Shown: positions 43,420-52,005 of the stretch, piece by piece
Numbering within the stretch: position 1 is the first letter of the stretch
Layout of the letters: each line of letters starts with the position of its first letter
Assembly: GCF_014207985.1 (NCBI RefSeq)
Contig: NZ_JACHMI010000001.1
Location: 4,571,001-4,635,000 of the forward strand
Length of the DNA: 64,000 bases
Source of the DNA: Nonomuraea rubra
Lineage (GTDB): Bacteria > Actinomycetota > Actinomycetes > Streptosporangiales > Streptosporangiaceae
Reading direction: 5' to 3'
The notes under the pieces: model-generated
Told to the model about the DNA's origin: nothing
What the model saw: the letters and a program-made list of their open reading frames with translations, nothing else
Database searches by the model: none
Translations under genes and position numbers: made by a program

Positions 43420-44890
43420 GGTCCAGGCCCAGGGTCTCGGCGGTGCGCGCGTCGAGCGCCCGGAACAGCGCGGGCTCCTCGGACAGGGAGAGGCCGTAGG
43501 AGGGGAGGAGGTCGCGGAGCGCGGGGCGCCAGCCGGGCAGGTGGGCGGGGAAGGCGCGTTCGAGCACGTCGAGCATGATCGCAACGGAGGCGGAGGCGCC
43601 GGGGGAGGCGCCGAGCAGGGCGGCGAGGCCGCCGTGGGACGACGTCACGACCTCGGTGCCGAAGCCGGCGATCGCGCCCCGGCCGTTCACCCGCTTGACC
43701 ACCTGCACCCGCTGGCCGGCCGTGACGAGCTCCCAGTCCCGCGCCCGCGCGTCGGGGACGAACCGGCGCAGCGCCCGCAACCGGCCGCCGCGGGTCTGCG
43801 CGAGCTGCCCGACCAGGTATCGCAGGAGGTCGCGGTTGTCGCGGGCCGCGCCCAGCAGCGTGCCGGCGTTGCGCGGGGTGACCGACCGCGGCAGGTCGGA
43901 CAGCCGGCCGCGCTTGAGGAAGCGCGGCGAGAACGCGGCGAAGGGCCCGAACATCAGGTACGCGCGGCCGTCCACCACGCGGGTGTCGAGGTGCGGCACC
44001 GACAGCGACGGCGCGCCCGGCTCGGCGTGGCTGTAGACCTTGGCGTGGTGGCGGGCCAGCAGCCCGGGATCGGCCGCGCGCAGGAACCGGCCGCTGATGG
44101 GGAAGCCGCCGTACCTCCGCGTCTCCGGCACGCCGGCGCTCTGGAGCAGGGGCAACGTCCCGCCGCCCGCGCCGAGGAAGACGAACGGGGCGCGTACGAG
44201 GTAGTCGCGGGCGCCGTGCAGGTCGCGCACCCGCAGCCGCCACGACCGGCCGTCCCGCCGCAGCGACCGCACCTCGTGACCGGTCCGCACGTCGGCGCCG
44301 CCACCCGCCAGGGCGGCGAACAGCCGCCGGGTGAGCACCCCGTAGTCCACGTCCGTGCCGCCCCGGGTACGGCAGACCGCCACCGGCCCGCGCCCGGGAC
44401 GGCCGGCGAACATCAGCGGGAGCCACCCCGCCATGACGTCCCTGTCGGTGGTGAGCTCCATCCCCTCGAACAGCGGATGCCCGCGCAACGCCGCGTGGCG
44501 CAGCCGCAGGTGCTCCACCCCGGCGGCGCCGTGCGCGAAGGCGTAGTGGGGGACCGGCCGGATGAAGCCCGCGGGATCGCCGAGCGTGCCCTCCTCGGCC
44601 AGGCGCGCCCAGAGCTGCCGGGAGAGCTGGAACTGCTCGTTGACCGCGACGGCGCTGCTCACGTCGATCGAGCCGGCGCCGGTCAGCGGCGTGTAGTTGA
44701 ACTCGCAGAGCCCGGCGTGGCCGGTGCCCGCGTTGTTCCAGGCGGACGAGCTCTCCAGGCCGAGGCCGTCCAGCCGTTCGAGGGCCAGGACCGACCAGTC
44801 CGGCCGCACGCGGCGCAGCAGCGCGCCGAGGGTGGCGCTCATGATGCCGCCACCCACCAGCACCACGTCGTAGTCGGCCTGGGCGATCAC
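43412..44890 (-). CDS. mqo: Malate:quinone oxidoreductase
   Basis: The 492-residue FAD enzyme has DVVLVGGGIMSATLGALL at the N-terminus, SSSAWNNAGTGHAGLCEFNYTP, RYGGFPISGRFLR and a C-terminal GASPGASASVAIMLDVLERAFP, all diagnostic of Mqo. It oxidises malate to oxaloacetate and passes electrons to quinone at the membrane, replacing or supporting NAD malate dehydrogenase. GTG 44890 follows GGAGGACG. The gene overlaps the downstream GntR gene, which probably regulates it. Confidence 0.95.
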   Translation of the reverse strand: MIAQADYDVVLVGGGIMSATLGALLRRVRPDWSVLALERLDGLGLESSSAWNNAGTGHAGLCEFNYTPLTGAGSIDVSSAVAVNEQFQLSRQLWARLAEEGTLGDPAGFIRPVPHYAFAHGAAGVEHLRLRHAALRGHPLFEGMELTTDRDVMAGWLPLMFAGRPGRGPVAVCRTRGGTDVDYGVLTRRLFAALAGGGADVRTGHEVRSLRRDGRSWRLRVRDLHGARDYLVRAPFVFLGAGGGTLPLLQSAGVPETRRYGGFPISGRFLRAADPGLLARHHAKVYSHAEPGAPSLSVPHLDTRVVDGRAYLMFGPFAAFSPRFLKRGRLSDLPRSVTPRNAGTLLGAARDNRDLLRYLVGQLAQTRGGRLRALRRFVPDARARDWELVTAGQRVQVVKRVNGRGAIAGFGTEVVTSSHGGLAALLGASPGASASVAIMLDVLERAFPAHLPGWRPALRDLLPSYGLSLSEEPALFRALDARTAETLGLDRG

Positions 44891-44907
44891 GTGTCGTCCT
44901 CCACAAT

Positions 44908-44938
44908 CTGTATGACAAATCCATATCTTGTATAACAT
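44908..44938. promoter_or_regulatory. Paired FadR/VanR-like operator sites upstream of mqo
   Basis: CTGTATGACAA (44908-44918) and TTGTATAACAT (44928-44938) both follow the GntR-FCD pattern NTGTNNNACNN and are exactly 20 bp apart on the same helix face, just upstream of the mqo ribosome-binding site. The co-transcribed GntR regulator is the natural binder. Confidence 0.55.
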
Positions 44939-44992
44939 GTCTGGAGAAATCCGCTTCTTGTGCCCGACGATCACCGCTTACGATCAGGACGC

Positions 44993-45808
44993 GTGAGCGG
45001 AAGACTGCGCCGGTTCGCGGCGGCGAACGAGCGAATCGCCGCGGACGGCCACTACCAGGCAGCCGACGGCACGACCGTGGAGGTCGGCCCCGCGCTGCGG
45101 GACGCGGTCACCGGCACCGTGAGCCATCCGCCGGACGGCACCCTCGCCTGGAAGGGCGCCGGCACGTACGCGACGGCCTTCGAGGTCACCGGCGAGGGCA
45201 GCCTGGGCGCGGCGCGCCGGCTGCACCTGGACGGCGCGGCCGGGATCGCGGTGCTGAACTTCGCCTCCGCCCGGAACCCCGGAGGCGGCTACCTCGGCGG
45301 CGCGAAGGCGCAGGAAGAGGACCTGTGCCGGCACTCCCTGCTCTACCCCTGCCTCCTGCGGGCGCCCGGCTACTACGCCGCCCACCGGGCCTCGCCCGAC
45401 CTGCTCTACAGCCACCGCGTCATCTGGTCGCCGGGTGTGCCGGTGCACCGGGACACGGACGGCCGGCTGCTGGCCGAGCCGTACCTCGTCTCGTTCCTCA
45501 CCTCGCCGGCGCCCAACGCCGGGCAGGTGCTGCGCCGCGACCCCGGCGCGGGCGAGCGGATCCGCCGGGCGCTGACCGAGCGGGCGGGGCGCGTCCTGGC
45601 CGTCGCCGCGCATCACGGCGCCCGCACGCTGGTGCTGGGCGCGTGGGGATGCGGCGTGTTCCGCAACGACCCGCGCGAGGTCGCCGGGGCCTTCCACGGC
45701 CACCTGACCGGCGACTTCGCGGGCGTGTTCGAGCGGGTGACGTTCGCCGTGTGGGATCGCGACCCGGACTCGGCGAACCGCGCCGCGTTCGCCGACCGGT
45801 TCGAGTGA
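44993..45808 (+). CDS. Microbial PARG-like protein (TIGR02452 family, macro-domain fold)
   Basis: The 271-residue protein has the poly(ADP-ribose) glycohydrolase signature: FASARNPGGGYLGGAKAQEEDLCRHS (GGG loop plus QEE catalytic segment) and the late LGAWGCGVFRNDP. Bacterial PARGs remove ADP-ribose from proteins. No PARP or ADP-ribosyltransferase is encoded nearby. The start is uncertain: GTG 44993 (short spacing from AGGA) or GTG 44960. Confidence 0.85.
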   Translation: MSGRLRRFAAANERIAADGHYQAADGTTVEVGPALRDAVTGTVSHPPDGTLAWKGAGTYATAFEVTGEGSLGAARRLHLDGAAGIAVLNFASARNPGGGYLGGAKAQEEDLCRHSLLYPCLLRAPGYYAAHRASPDLLYSHRVIWSPGVPVHRDTDGRLLAEPYLVSFLTSPAPNAGQVLRRDPGAGERIRRALTERAGRVLAVAAHHGARTLVLGAWGCGVFRNDPREVAGAFHGHLTGDFAGVFERVTFAVWDRDPDSANRAAFADRFE

Positions 45809-45818
45809 GCCGGCGGGT

Positions 45819-46805
45819 TCAGCCCAGCCGGTCGTACGGCACCGCGTGACTCGTGTGCCCGTGCACCCCCGTCGTGGTCGTCGCCATGAACAGCGAGTTG
45901 AGCAGCGCCTCCTCCACCGCGTCCATGACCGCCGCGAACACCGGATCCAGCGCGGCATCGGGCAGGACAGCCGCCCGGGAGGCCGTGCTGAACGCGACCG
46001 CGTAGTCGCCGCTCCCGTGCGAGTACGACGCCCCCACCCGCCCCATCGCGAAGACCGCCCGGCGGGCGAGCCGGCCGAGCTGACGGGCGTCGAGCGGCGC
46101 GTCCGTGGCCACCACGATCATGCACGAGTTGCCCGGCGGCTCCACCCGCCCCGCCCCAGGGACGAGCTCCTCGACCGGCATCGGGACGCCGCGCACCGTC
46201 AGCACGCCGCCGAAGTTGGCCTGCACCAGCGCCCCCACCGTGACGGGAACGCCCTCCACCACCGGCCGCCTGGACGAGGTGCCGATCCCGGCCTTGAACC
46301 CCAGGGCCGTCGTCCCCGTGCCCGCGCCCACGCAGCCCTCCGCCGGCAGGCCGCCCGAGGCGCCCTCCAGCGCGTCCAGGACGTGGCGCTCGGTGATCGG
46401 GCGGCGCCGGATGTCGGACAGGAAGCCGTCGTTGGTCTCCCCGACGAGCGGGTTGAAGGACAGCCCGCCGGGGTGCAGCTCCATCAGGTACGTGAGCACC
46501 GCGTCCGCCGCCCTGAACACCGACAGCGTGCCCGTCAGCACGATCGGCGACTCCAGCACGCCCAGCTCGTCCACCTGGGTCGAGCCGACCAGCTTGCCGT
46601 ACCCGTTGCCTGTGTAGACGGCGGCGGGCAGCGGTCCGAAGGGCCGGGGAACGATCGCGGTGACCCCGGTGCGGAGGGCGGCGCCGTCGTCGATCGTGGT
46701 GTGCCCCACCAGGACGCCCTCGACGTCCGTGATCGCGTTGAGCGGGCCGGTCGGCAGCGTGCCGACGAGCACGCCGAGCGCGCGTGCCCGGGAGCGCCCG
46801 GTCAT
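45819..46805 (-). CDS. P1 family (DmpA/S58) aminopeptidase-like protein
   Basis: The 328-residue Ntn-hydrolase of the peptidase S58 family has GPLNAITDVEGVLVGHTTI at the N-terminus, GLSFNPLVGETNDGFL in the middle and the autocleavage site Gly-Asn-Ser-Cys in PPGNSCMIVVATDAPLDARQL. The new N-terminal Ser there would be the nucleophile. Members cleave D- or beta-amino acid peptides and esters. ATG follows GGAGGAA and overlaps the upstream P-loop gene by ATGA. Confidence 0.88.
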   Translation of the reverse strand: MTGRSRARALGVLVGTLPTGPLNAITDVEGVLVGHTTIDDGAALRTGVTAIVPRPFGPLPAAVYTGNGYGKLVGSTQVDELGVLESPIVLTGTLSVFRAADAVLTYLMELHPGGLSFNPLVGETNDGFLSDIRRRPITERHVLDALEGASGGLPAEGCVGAGTGTTALGFKAGIGTSSRRPVVEGVPVTVGALVQANFGGVLTVRGVPMPVEELVPGAGRVEPPGNSCMIVVATDAPLDARQLGRLARRAVFAMGRVGASYSHGSGDYAVAFSTASRAAVLPDAALDPVFAAVMDAVEEALLNSLFMATTTTGVHGHTSHAVPYDRLG

Positions 46806-47464
46806 GATGGTTCCTCCGGCGGCAGGTAGGGGCGGAAGTGGTCGGCCACGAGGCCGGCGACGGCCTCCGCGCCGAGCGTGCCGTCGACCTCGATCACGCG
46901 GATGCCGAGCCGGTGCGCGGAGCGTACGGCGTCGTCGGCGACGAGGCGGTCGCGTTCGAGCCGGTTGCGCTGGGCCAGGGCCGGATCGCTCACCCCGGCC
47001 CCGACGGTGGCCGCCCGGGGCAGCTCGCGCGCCTGCCGGTCGCGGAACGCCGCGGTGGGCACCATGACCACCATCCGGCGGGGCGAGCCGGCGATCGGCG
47101 CGACCAGCTCGGGCCGCAACCCCCAGCCCTCGGCGAGGATCGGCCGCCCGGAGACGAGCCCGCGCAGGTCGTCCAGCGCCCACTCGAACCGGACCGGGAA
47201 GCCGGCCAGCGTCTCCGCCGCCAGGTCCGCCGGGGTGCCGCGGATCCACCTGGTGTCGGGGTCCGGGCCGCCGGGCGGCTCGCCGAGCCTGAGTCGGCGG
47301 GCGACGCGGCGGTCGTCGTGGCCGCGGGCGTCGTGGTAGTCGTAGTGGTAGGCGGTCAGCCCGTACCGCTGGGCCAGCAGCCGGGCCACGGTGGACTTGC
47401 CGGCCCACTGGCCGCCGCCGATCCACAGCGCGCGGCCGAGCGTGCCGAAGGGGTCCCAGGTCAC
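46802..47464 (-). CDS. P-loop NTPase, uridine/nucleoside-kinase-like
   Basis: The 220-residue protein has Walker A GGGQWAGKSTVARLLAQRYG, a DYHDARGHDD segment and ILAEGWGLRPELV, resembling small kinases. A LID-like Arg-rich stretch (AQRNRLERDRLVADDAVR) follows. The substrate is unknown. It is co-translated with the P1 peptidase (4-nt overlap), an unusual pairing that suggests modification of a peptide or amino-acid-derived compound. GTG start with GAGGAG upstream. Confidence 0.65.
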   Translation of the reverse strand: MTWDPFGTLGRALWIGGGQWAGKSTVARLLAQRYGLTAYHYDYHDARGHDDRRVARRLRLGEPPGGPDPDTRWIRGTPADLAAETLAGFPVRFEWALDDLRGLVSGRPILAEGWGLRPELVAPIAGSPRRMVVMVPTAAFRDRQARELPRAATVGAGVSDPALAQRNRLERDRLVADDAVRSAHRLGIRVIEVDGTLGAEAVAGLVADHFRPYLPPEEPS

Positions 47465-47615
47465 AGGGGCGCTCTCCTCGTCGTACGTAGGGGACGATCT
47501 TCACACGGTAACGGCGTTCACGTGGTTGTCACCCGAAGCCGGTGTGACCGCCGCCCGGCGTCCTCTACGTTGGTCGGGGCCGTCGCGGCGGCGGCCGCGA
47601 AGGCGAGGATCGTCC

Positions 47616-48905
47616 ATGTCGATTTCTCGGCGCACCATGCTCGGCGCCCTGGCGGCGGCCGGCACGATCACGAGCGCGGCGCCCGCGCCCGCCGCGGCGC
47701 AGGCCGGCCGGCGGCGCGGGGCCAGGCACGTCGTCCTGGTGGACTGGGACGGCTTCGACCCCGGTTACCTGGGCCGCGTCCCCACGCCCAACCTCGACCG
47801 GCTGGCGGCCAGGGGTGTCCTCACGGTCGCCGACGCCACCTTCCACACGGTCTCCAACCCGTGCCGCGCGTCCATGAGCACGGGCGCGTACCCGGAGGTG
47901 CACGGCAACGTCGCCTACGTCTACGACCCGGTGAGCGGCAGGGCGCAGGGCCAGAGCCGGTTCCTGGCGGCCGAGACCATCGCCGAGTCGCTGGCGGCCG
48001 AGGGGCGCACGGTCGCCTCCGTGCAGTGGTACATGGTCCAGGACCACGGCGTGCGGTACGGCGACCCCGAGCACCTGTACGTCCAGCCGGGCGGCGGGTT
48101 CGGGCAGCGCGTGGACGTGGCGATCGACCTGCTCAACCTGCGGCCGGTGGACTCCGGCGGGCAGCAGGTGACCGTCCCGCGGATCCCCGACCTGCTCGCC
48201 GTCTACAGCTCCGACCTCGACGGGCTCGGCCACAACGAGGGCCCTGACAGCCCGAACCTGGGCCCGCTGCTCGCCGAGCACGACCACCAGCTCGGCCGCC
48301 TCATCCAAGCCACCAAGGATGTCGGCATATTTCGGGACACGGCCTTCCTGGTGACCAGCGATCACGGCATGACGGCCTGGAACCGTACGCTGCTCCCGCA
48401 GGTCGTCGGCGCCGTCCAGGCGCTCGGCCACAGCGTCGAGGTCGTGCCCTCGGGCTCGGCCCCGGCCGCAGGCACGGAGGTCGTCATCGTGCCCAACGCG
48501 GTCCGCCTGGGCGACATCACGCTGCGCGGCACCGCGGCCGGACCCGCCGCCCGCGACAGGATCAAGGCCGCGCTGCGCCGCCTGCCGGAGATCGGCCGGG
48601 TGCTCGACGACCGCGCGCTGCGCGCCCTGCACGCGAGCGACAAGCTGGGCGACCTGGTCGCCGAGGCCCGGCCCCCGTACGGCTTCGCCCTGCCCGAGCC
48701 CCCGGACGGGCAGTGGCGCGGGGCTCACGGCAGCCTCGGCGAGGCCAAGGTCCCCCTGGTGCTGTCCGGCGCGGGGATCCGGCCCGGCGCCCGCCCTCGC
48801 GGCGCCCGGCTGATCGACGTCGCCCCGACCATCGCGGCGCTGCTCGGCACCCGCCCGCCCGCGCAGGCCCAGGGCCGGGACCTGACCGTCACGCCTCTTC
48901 TTTGA
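47616..48905 (+). CDS. Tat-exported alkaline phosphatase superfamily protein (nucleotide pyrophosphatase/phosphodiesterase-like)
   Basis: The 429-residue secreted protein has a Tat signal (SRRTMLGALAAAG). Its alkaline-phosphatase-fold metal sites are LVDWDGFDPGYL, the nucleophile region HTVSNPCRASMSTG (Ser/Thr), DGLGHNEG and SDHGMTAWN. The C-terminus DVAPTIAALLGTRPP is typical of type I phosphodiesterases and sulfatase-like enzymes. It probably hydrolyses phosphodiesters outside the cell. The 3' end overlaps the convergent ABC ATPase gene by 17 nt. Confidence 0.82.
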   Translation: MSISRRTMLGALAAAGTITSAAPAPAAAQAGRRRGARHVVLVDWDGFDPGYLGRVPTPNLDRLAARGVLTVADATFHTVSNPCRASMSTGAYPEVHGNVAYVYDPVSGRAQGQSRFLAAETIAESLAAEGRTVASVQWYMVQDHGVRYGDPEHLYVQPGGGFGQRVDVAIDLLNLRPVDSGGQQVTVPRIPDLLAVYSSDLDGLGHNEGPDSPNLGPLLAEHDHQLGRLIQATKDVGIFRDTAFLVTSDHGMTAWNRTLLPQVVGAVQALGHSVEVVPSGSAPAAGTEVVIVPNAVRLGDITLRGTAAGPAARDRIKAALRRLPEIGRVLDDRALRALHASDKLGDLVAEARPPYGFALPEPPDGQWRGAHGSLGEAKVPLVLSGAGIRPGARPRGARLIDVAPTIAALLGTRPPAQAQGRDLTVTPLL

Positions 48906-49644
48906 GCCGTTCGAAGACGAGCTGGGGGCGCTGGACGGCGCGCACGCCGTACACCTGCGAGATCAGCTCGGGAGTGAGGACCTGGCCCGGCGGGCCGCCG
49001 GCGACGATGCGGCCGGCGCTCATCACGTAGAGCCGGTCGCAGAACGCGGCCGCCTGGTTGAGGTCGTGCAGCACGGCCAGCGTCGCGATGCCCACCTCGC
49101 TGCCCAGCTCGCGCACCAGGTGCAGGATCTCCAGCTGGTGGCGGATGTCCAGGTGGGAGGTGGGCTCGTCCAGCAGGAGCAGGCGGGTCTCCTGGACCAG
49201 GGCGCGGGCGAGCAGGACCCGCTGCTTCTCGCCGCCGGACAGGGTGGCGAAGATCCGGTCCGCGGCGCCGGCCAGGCCGACGCGGTCCAGCGCCCGCGCG
49301 TACCGCTCCGCGTCGGCGGCGGCGTCGGGCCTGTACGGGGTGCGGCCCATGGCGACGATCTCCGCCACGGTGAAGTCGAGGTCCGCCGGGATCTCCTGGG
49401 CGACCACGGCGGTGCGCCGGGCGGCCTGGCGGGCGGGCAGCCGGTGCACGTCGTCGCCGTCCACGGCGATGAGCCCGGCCGACGGCTTCAGCGCCCGGTA
49501 GATCGTCCGCAGCAGCGTGGACTTGCCGCACCCGTTCGGCCCGACGAGTGCCACGAACTCGCCGTCGTCCACCAGCAGGTCGGCCTCGTGCACGATGGCG
49601 TGTCCGTCGAGGGCGACGGACACGCCGCGCAGGTCGAGCTTCAT
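48889..49644 (-). CDS. FecE/BtuD-type ABC transporter ATP-binding protein
   Basis: The 251-residue ATPase has Walker A GPNGCGKST, Q-loop VVAQEIP, signature LSGGEKQRV, Walker B LLLLDEPTSHLD and switch His in LHDLNQAA. It is of the iron-chelate/vitamin B12 importer type. It is the third gene of the fecBCD-like operon; its ATG overlaps the permease stop by 4 nt. Confidence 0.9.
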   Translation of the reverse strand: MKLDLRGVSVALDGHAIVHEADLLVDDGEFVALVGPNGCGKSTLLRTIYRALKPSAGLIAVDGDDVHRLPARQAARRTAVVAQEIPADLDFTVAEIVAMGRTPYRPDAAADAERYARALDRVGLAGAADRIFATLSGGEKQRVLLARALVQETRLLLLDEPTSHLDIRHQLEILHLVRELGSEVGIATLAVLHDLNQAAAFCDRLYVMSAGRIVAGGPPGQVLTPELISQVYGVRAVQRPQLVFERLKEEA

Positions 49645-50738
49645 GAGACGGTCACCGCCCGGTCCACCGAACGCCGGCGCAGCAGCCACAGGAAGAACGG
49701 CACGCCGAACAGCGCGGTGACGATGCTCAACGCCAGCTCCTGCGGCGCGTTGACCGTACGGGCGGCGATGTCCACCAGTTGCAGGAACACGGCGCCGAGC
49801 AGGGCGGTGACGGGCAGCACCCGGCGGTGGTCGGCGCCGGCGAGCAGCCGGGCGGCGTGCGGCACGATCAGGCCGACGAACGCGATCGCGCCGCTGGTGG
49901 CCACCAGCACGCCGACCAGCAGCGAGGTCAGCACGAACAGGATCAGGCGGAACCGGCCGACGTTCACCCCGAGCGAGACGGCCGTCTCCTCCCCGGCGGC
50001 GATCGCGTTCAGCGGCCGGTGCTGCAGCAGCAGGTACGTCACCCCGGCGGCCAGCACGACGGCCGGCAGCGGCAGCATGTGCCACCGGGCCCCGCCCAGG
50101 CTGCCCATCAGCCAGAACAGCACCTGCTGGGCGGCCCGCCCGCTCTGCGCGGCCTGCAGCACGTAGCTGTAGGCGGCCTGGAACAGGTACGCCAGCGCCA
50201 CCCCGGCCAGCACCAGCCGGGACGGGGTGAGCCGGCCGCTGCGCTGCGCCAGCAGGTAGACCAGGCCGAGGGCGAGCAGCGAGCCGGCGAAGGCGGCGGC
50301 CGACAGCGACAGCCCGCCCAGCGCCGAGGTGCCCAGGATGAACACGCACACCGCGCCGAACGAGGCGCCGGAGGAGATCCCGAGCAGGAACGGGTCCGCG
50401 AGCGGGTTGCGCACCAGCGCCTGCAGCACCGCGCCGACCACCGCCAGCCCGGCCCCGACGAGCAGCGCCAGCAGCGCGCGCGGCAGCCGGAAGTCCCACA
50501 CGATCTGCTCCTGCACCGGCGTCCACGTGCGCGGCACCAGGCCGGGAACGAGCCGGTCGGCGACGATGCCCCACGCCTCCGGCAGGGCGACGTGGACCGC
50601 GCCGATGCTCACCGCCAGCCAGGTCGAGGCGACCGCGGCCACGGCGAGGGCGGTGAGGAGCAGCACGAATCGGCCGGCGCGCCGGTGAGCCGGTCCGGCG
50701 CTCACCGTCCTGGTGGGCGCCACGTCCTGGGCGGTCAT
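49641..50738 (-). CDS. FecCD-type metal-chelate ABC permease
   Basis: The 365-residue permease has about ten helices and the FecCD motifs RLPRALLALLVGAGLAVVGAVLQALVRNPLADPFLLGISSGA and GAIAFVGLIVPHAARLLAG. It imports ferric siderophore, heme or cobalamin together with the flanking genes. ATG overlaps the binding-protein stop (ATGA). Confidence 0.92.
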   Translation of the reverse strand: MTAQDVAPTRTVSAGPAHRRAGRFVLLLTALAVAAVASTWLAVSIGAVHVALPEAWGIVADRLVPGLVPRTWTPVQEQIVWDFRLPRALLALLVGAGLAVVGAVLQALVRNPLADPFLLGISSGASFGAVCVFILGTSALGGLSLSAAAFAGSLLALGLVYLLAQRSGRLTPSRLVLAGVALAYLFQAAYSYVLQAAQSGRAAQQVLFWLMGSLGGARWHMLPLPAVVLAAGVTYLLLQHRPLNAIAAGEETAVSLGVNVGRFRLILFVLTSLLVGVLVATSGAIAFVGLIVPHAARLLAGADHRRVLPVTALLGAVFLQLVDIAARTVNAPQELALSIVTALFGVPFFLWLLRRRSVDRAVTVS

Positions 50739-51769
50739 TGCGCGAAGGCGTCCGGGTGCAGGAACCTGGCGATGTCGGTGACGGCCAGGATGTTGCGGTA
50801 GCCGGGGTGCTGGGCGGCCACGGGCAGGGCGAGGTAACGCTTGTCCTTGGCGGCGGGGCTGTTCTTGGCGATCGCGAACGCCTCCTCGGCCTTGGCGGGC
50901 GAGCTCGGCATGTCCTCGCCGCGCAGCGTGGCGTAGTCGCTGACGAGCACCGCCTCGGGCTGCGAGGCGCTCACCTTCTCGACGCTGACCTCGGTGTAGT
51001 CGCCCTTGACGTCCTTGAGCACGTTCTCGCCGCCGGCCAGGGCGATCATCTGCTGGGTGATGCCGGAGCCGCCGTAGGCGTTCACCGGGCCCTTGCCGCC
51101 GTCGGTGGCCAGCACCTTGACCGGCGTGCGGCCCTCGACGCGCTTCTTGACGTCGGCGAGCTGGGCCTGCAGCTCGCCGACCAGCTTCTCCGCCTGGTCG
51201 GGAACGCCGAAGATCTTGCCGAGGTTGCGCAGGTCGGTGAAGGTGTCGTCGATGGTGAACCGGAGCACCTCCTCGGGGCTGCACCAGCCGCCCAGGATGT
51301 AGACCGGGCTGCCGGCCGCGTCCAGCTCCTCCACGGTGGCGTAGCCGCCGGCGGCGTCGAAGCTGGCCATCGCGTTGTCCAGGACGAAGTCCGCGCTCTG
51401 GGCCAGCATGACCTCCTTCTGCGGCAGCATGATCGTTTCGGAGATCTGCGGGATCCGGTCGTACTGCTCCTTCTGGCCGGGCAGAAACGCGCTCTCGCCG
51501 AAGAAGGTGCGGCCGGCGATCCGGTCGCCGAGGCCGAGGGCGAGCAGGGTCTCCAGGGAGGGGTGGTAGCCGGTCACCACCTTGGACGGCGGCTGGTCGA
51601 AGGTGAGCTCGCGCCCGCAGTTCTCGACCGTCACCGGGAAACCCGGCTGCGGCGCCGCAGCCTGCCGGGTCTCCTGGGCGGCGGGAGCCTGGGAGCAGGC
51701 GGTCAGCGTCACGGCCGCCATCGCGAGAGCGAGCAGCCTGGCTGGGACGGTACGGAGCGGGCGGCTCAT
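50735..51769 (-). CDS. Periplasmic-binding-type metal-chelate lipoprotein (FecB/BtuF-like)
   Basis: The 344-residue lipoprotein has an N-terminal leader with lipobox LTAC and the bilobal class III binding fold: SKVVTGYHPSLETLLALGLGDRIAGRT in lobe 1 and GSGITQQMIALAGGENVL in lobe 2. It is the substrate receptor of the importer. The ligand is not evident. No siderophore synthesis gene or cobalamin riboswitch is present, so xenosiderophore uptake is the safest reading. Confidence 0.88.
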   Translation of the reverse strand: MSRPLRTVPARLLALAMAAVTLTACSQAPAAQETRQAAAPQPGFPVTVENCGRELTFDQPPSKVVTGYHPSLETLLALGLGDRIAGRTFFGESAFLPGQKEQYDRIPQISETIMLPQKEVMLAQSADFVLDNAMASFDAAGGYATVEELDAAGSPVYILGGWCSPEEVLRFTIDDTFTDLRNLGKIFGVPDQAEKLVGELQAQLADVKKRVEGRTPVKVLATDGGKGPVNAYGGSGITQQMIALAGGENVLKDVKGDYTEVSVEKVSASQPEAVLVSDYATLRGEDMPSSPAKAEEAFAIAKNSPAAKDKRYLALPVAAQHPGYRNILAVTDIARFLHPDAFAQ

Positions 51770-51918
51770 GGGGCGAGGTCTCCGGATGGTGAAGGATCAA
51801 CGATCGGCACCATTGTGCACATACTCCGCAATTGCCAGCAAATTGCATCTAGGTGGCGATCGAGCGCCGGTTTGACGAGGGTGCGGAGTGTGTGGGATAT
51901 TGATGGCGGCAGATGGAG
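51770..51918. promoter_or_regulatory. Divergent control region of the importer and rpoB genes
   Basis: On the importer side, GCAATTGCC (51831-51839) and CAAATTGCA (51839-51847) abut as a partly inverted AATTGC motif about 60-80 bp before the ATG. These could be a metal-regulator site but do not match an iron, zinc or cobalamin element I know. No small gene is seen. Confidence 0.35.
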
Positions 51919-51967
51919 TTGACACTACAAATAAGTGTGGACTTCCGTTTGCCTATTGCGTTATGCT
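51919..51967 (+). promoter_or_regulatory. Promoter region of the rpoB paralogue
   Basis: TTGACA at 51919-51924 is a consensus -35 without a matching -10 at 17-18 bp. TGGACT (51938-51943) with TATGCT (51962-51967), 18 bp apart, is a second and better pair. Its transcript would start about 30 nt before the TTG codon, leaving room for the GGAAGGA ribosome site at 51993-51999. ACACT and AGTGT flank the space after TTGACA as an inverted pair. Confidence 0.45.
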
Positions 51968-52005
51968 GCCCTCCTTCGCCTTCGTATCCTCCGGAAGGAC
52001 ATCTG

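Noticed and set aside
41380..43578. Long 732-codon plus-strand frame across benE and gntR
   Set aside because: It runs out of frame through benE and antisense through gntR. The product is Arg/Gly/Ala-rich low complexity, and the real genes have clear domains.
51770..52005. Cobalamin or other riboswitch upstream of the metal-chelate importer
   Set aside because: The gap to the divergent rpoB is too short for an AdoCbl riboswitch together with a promoter, and no conserved B12-box-like segment was seen.
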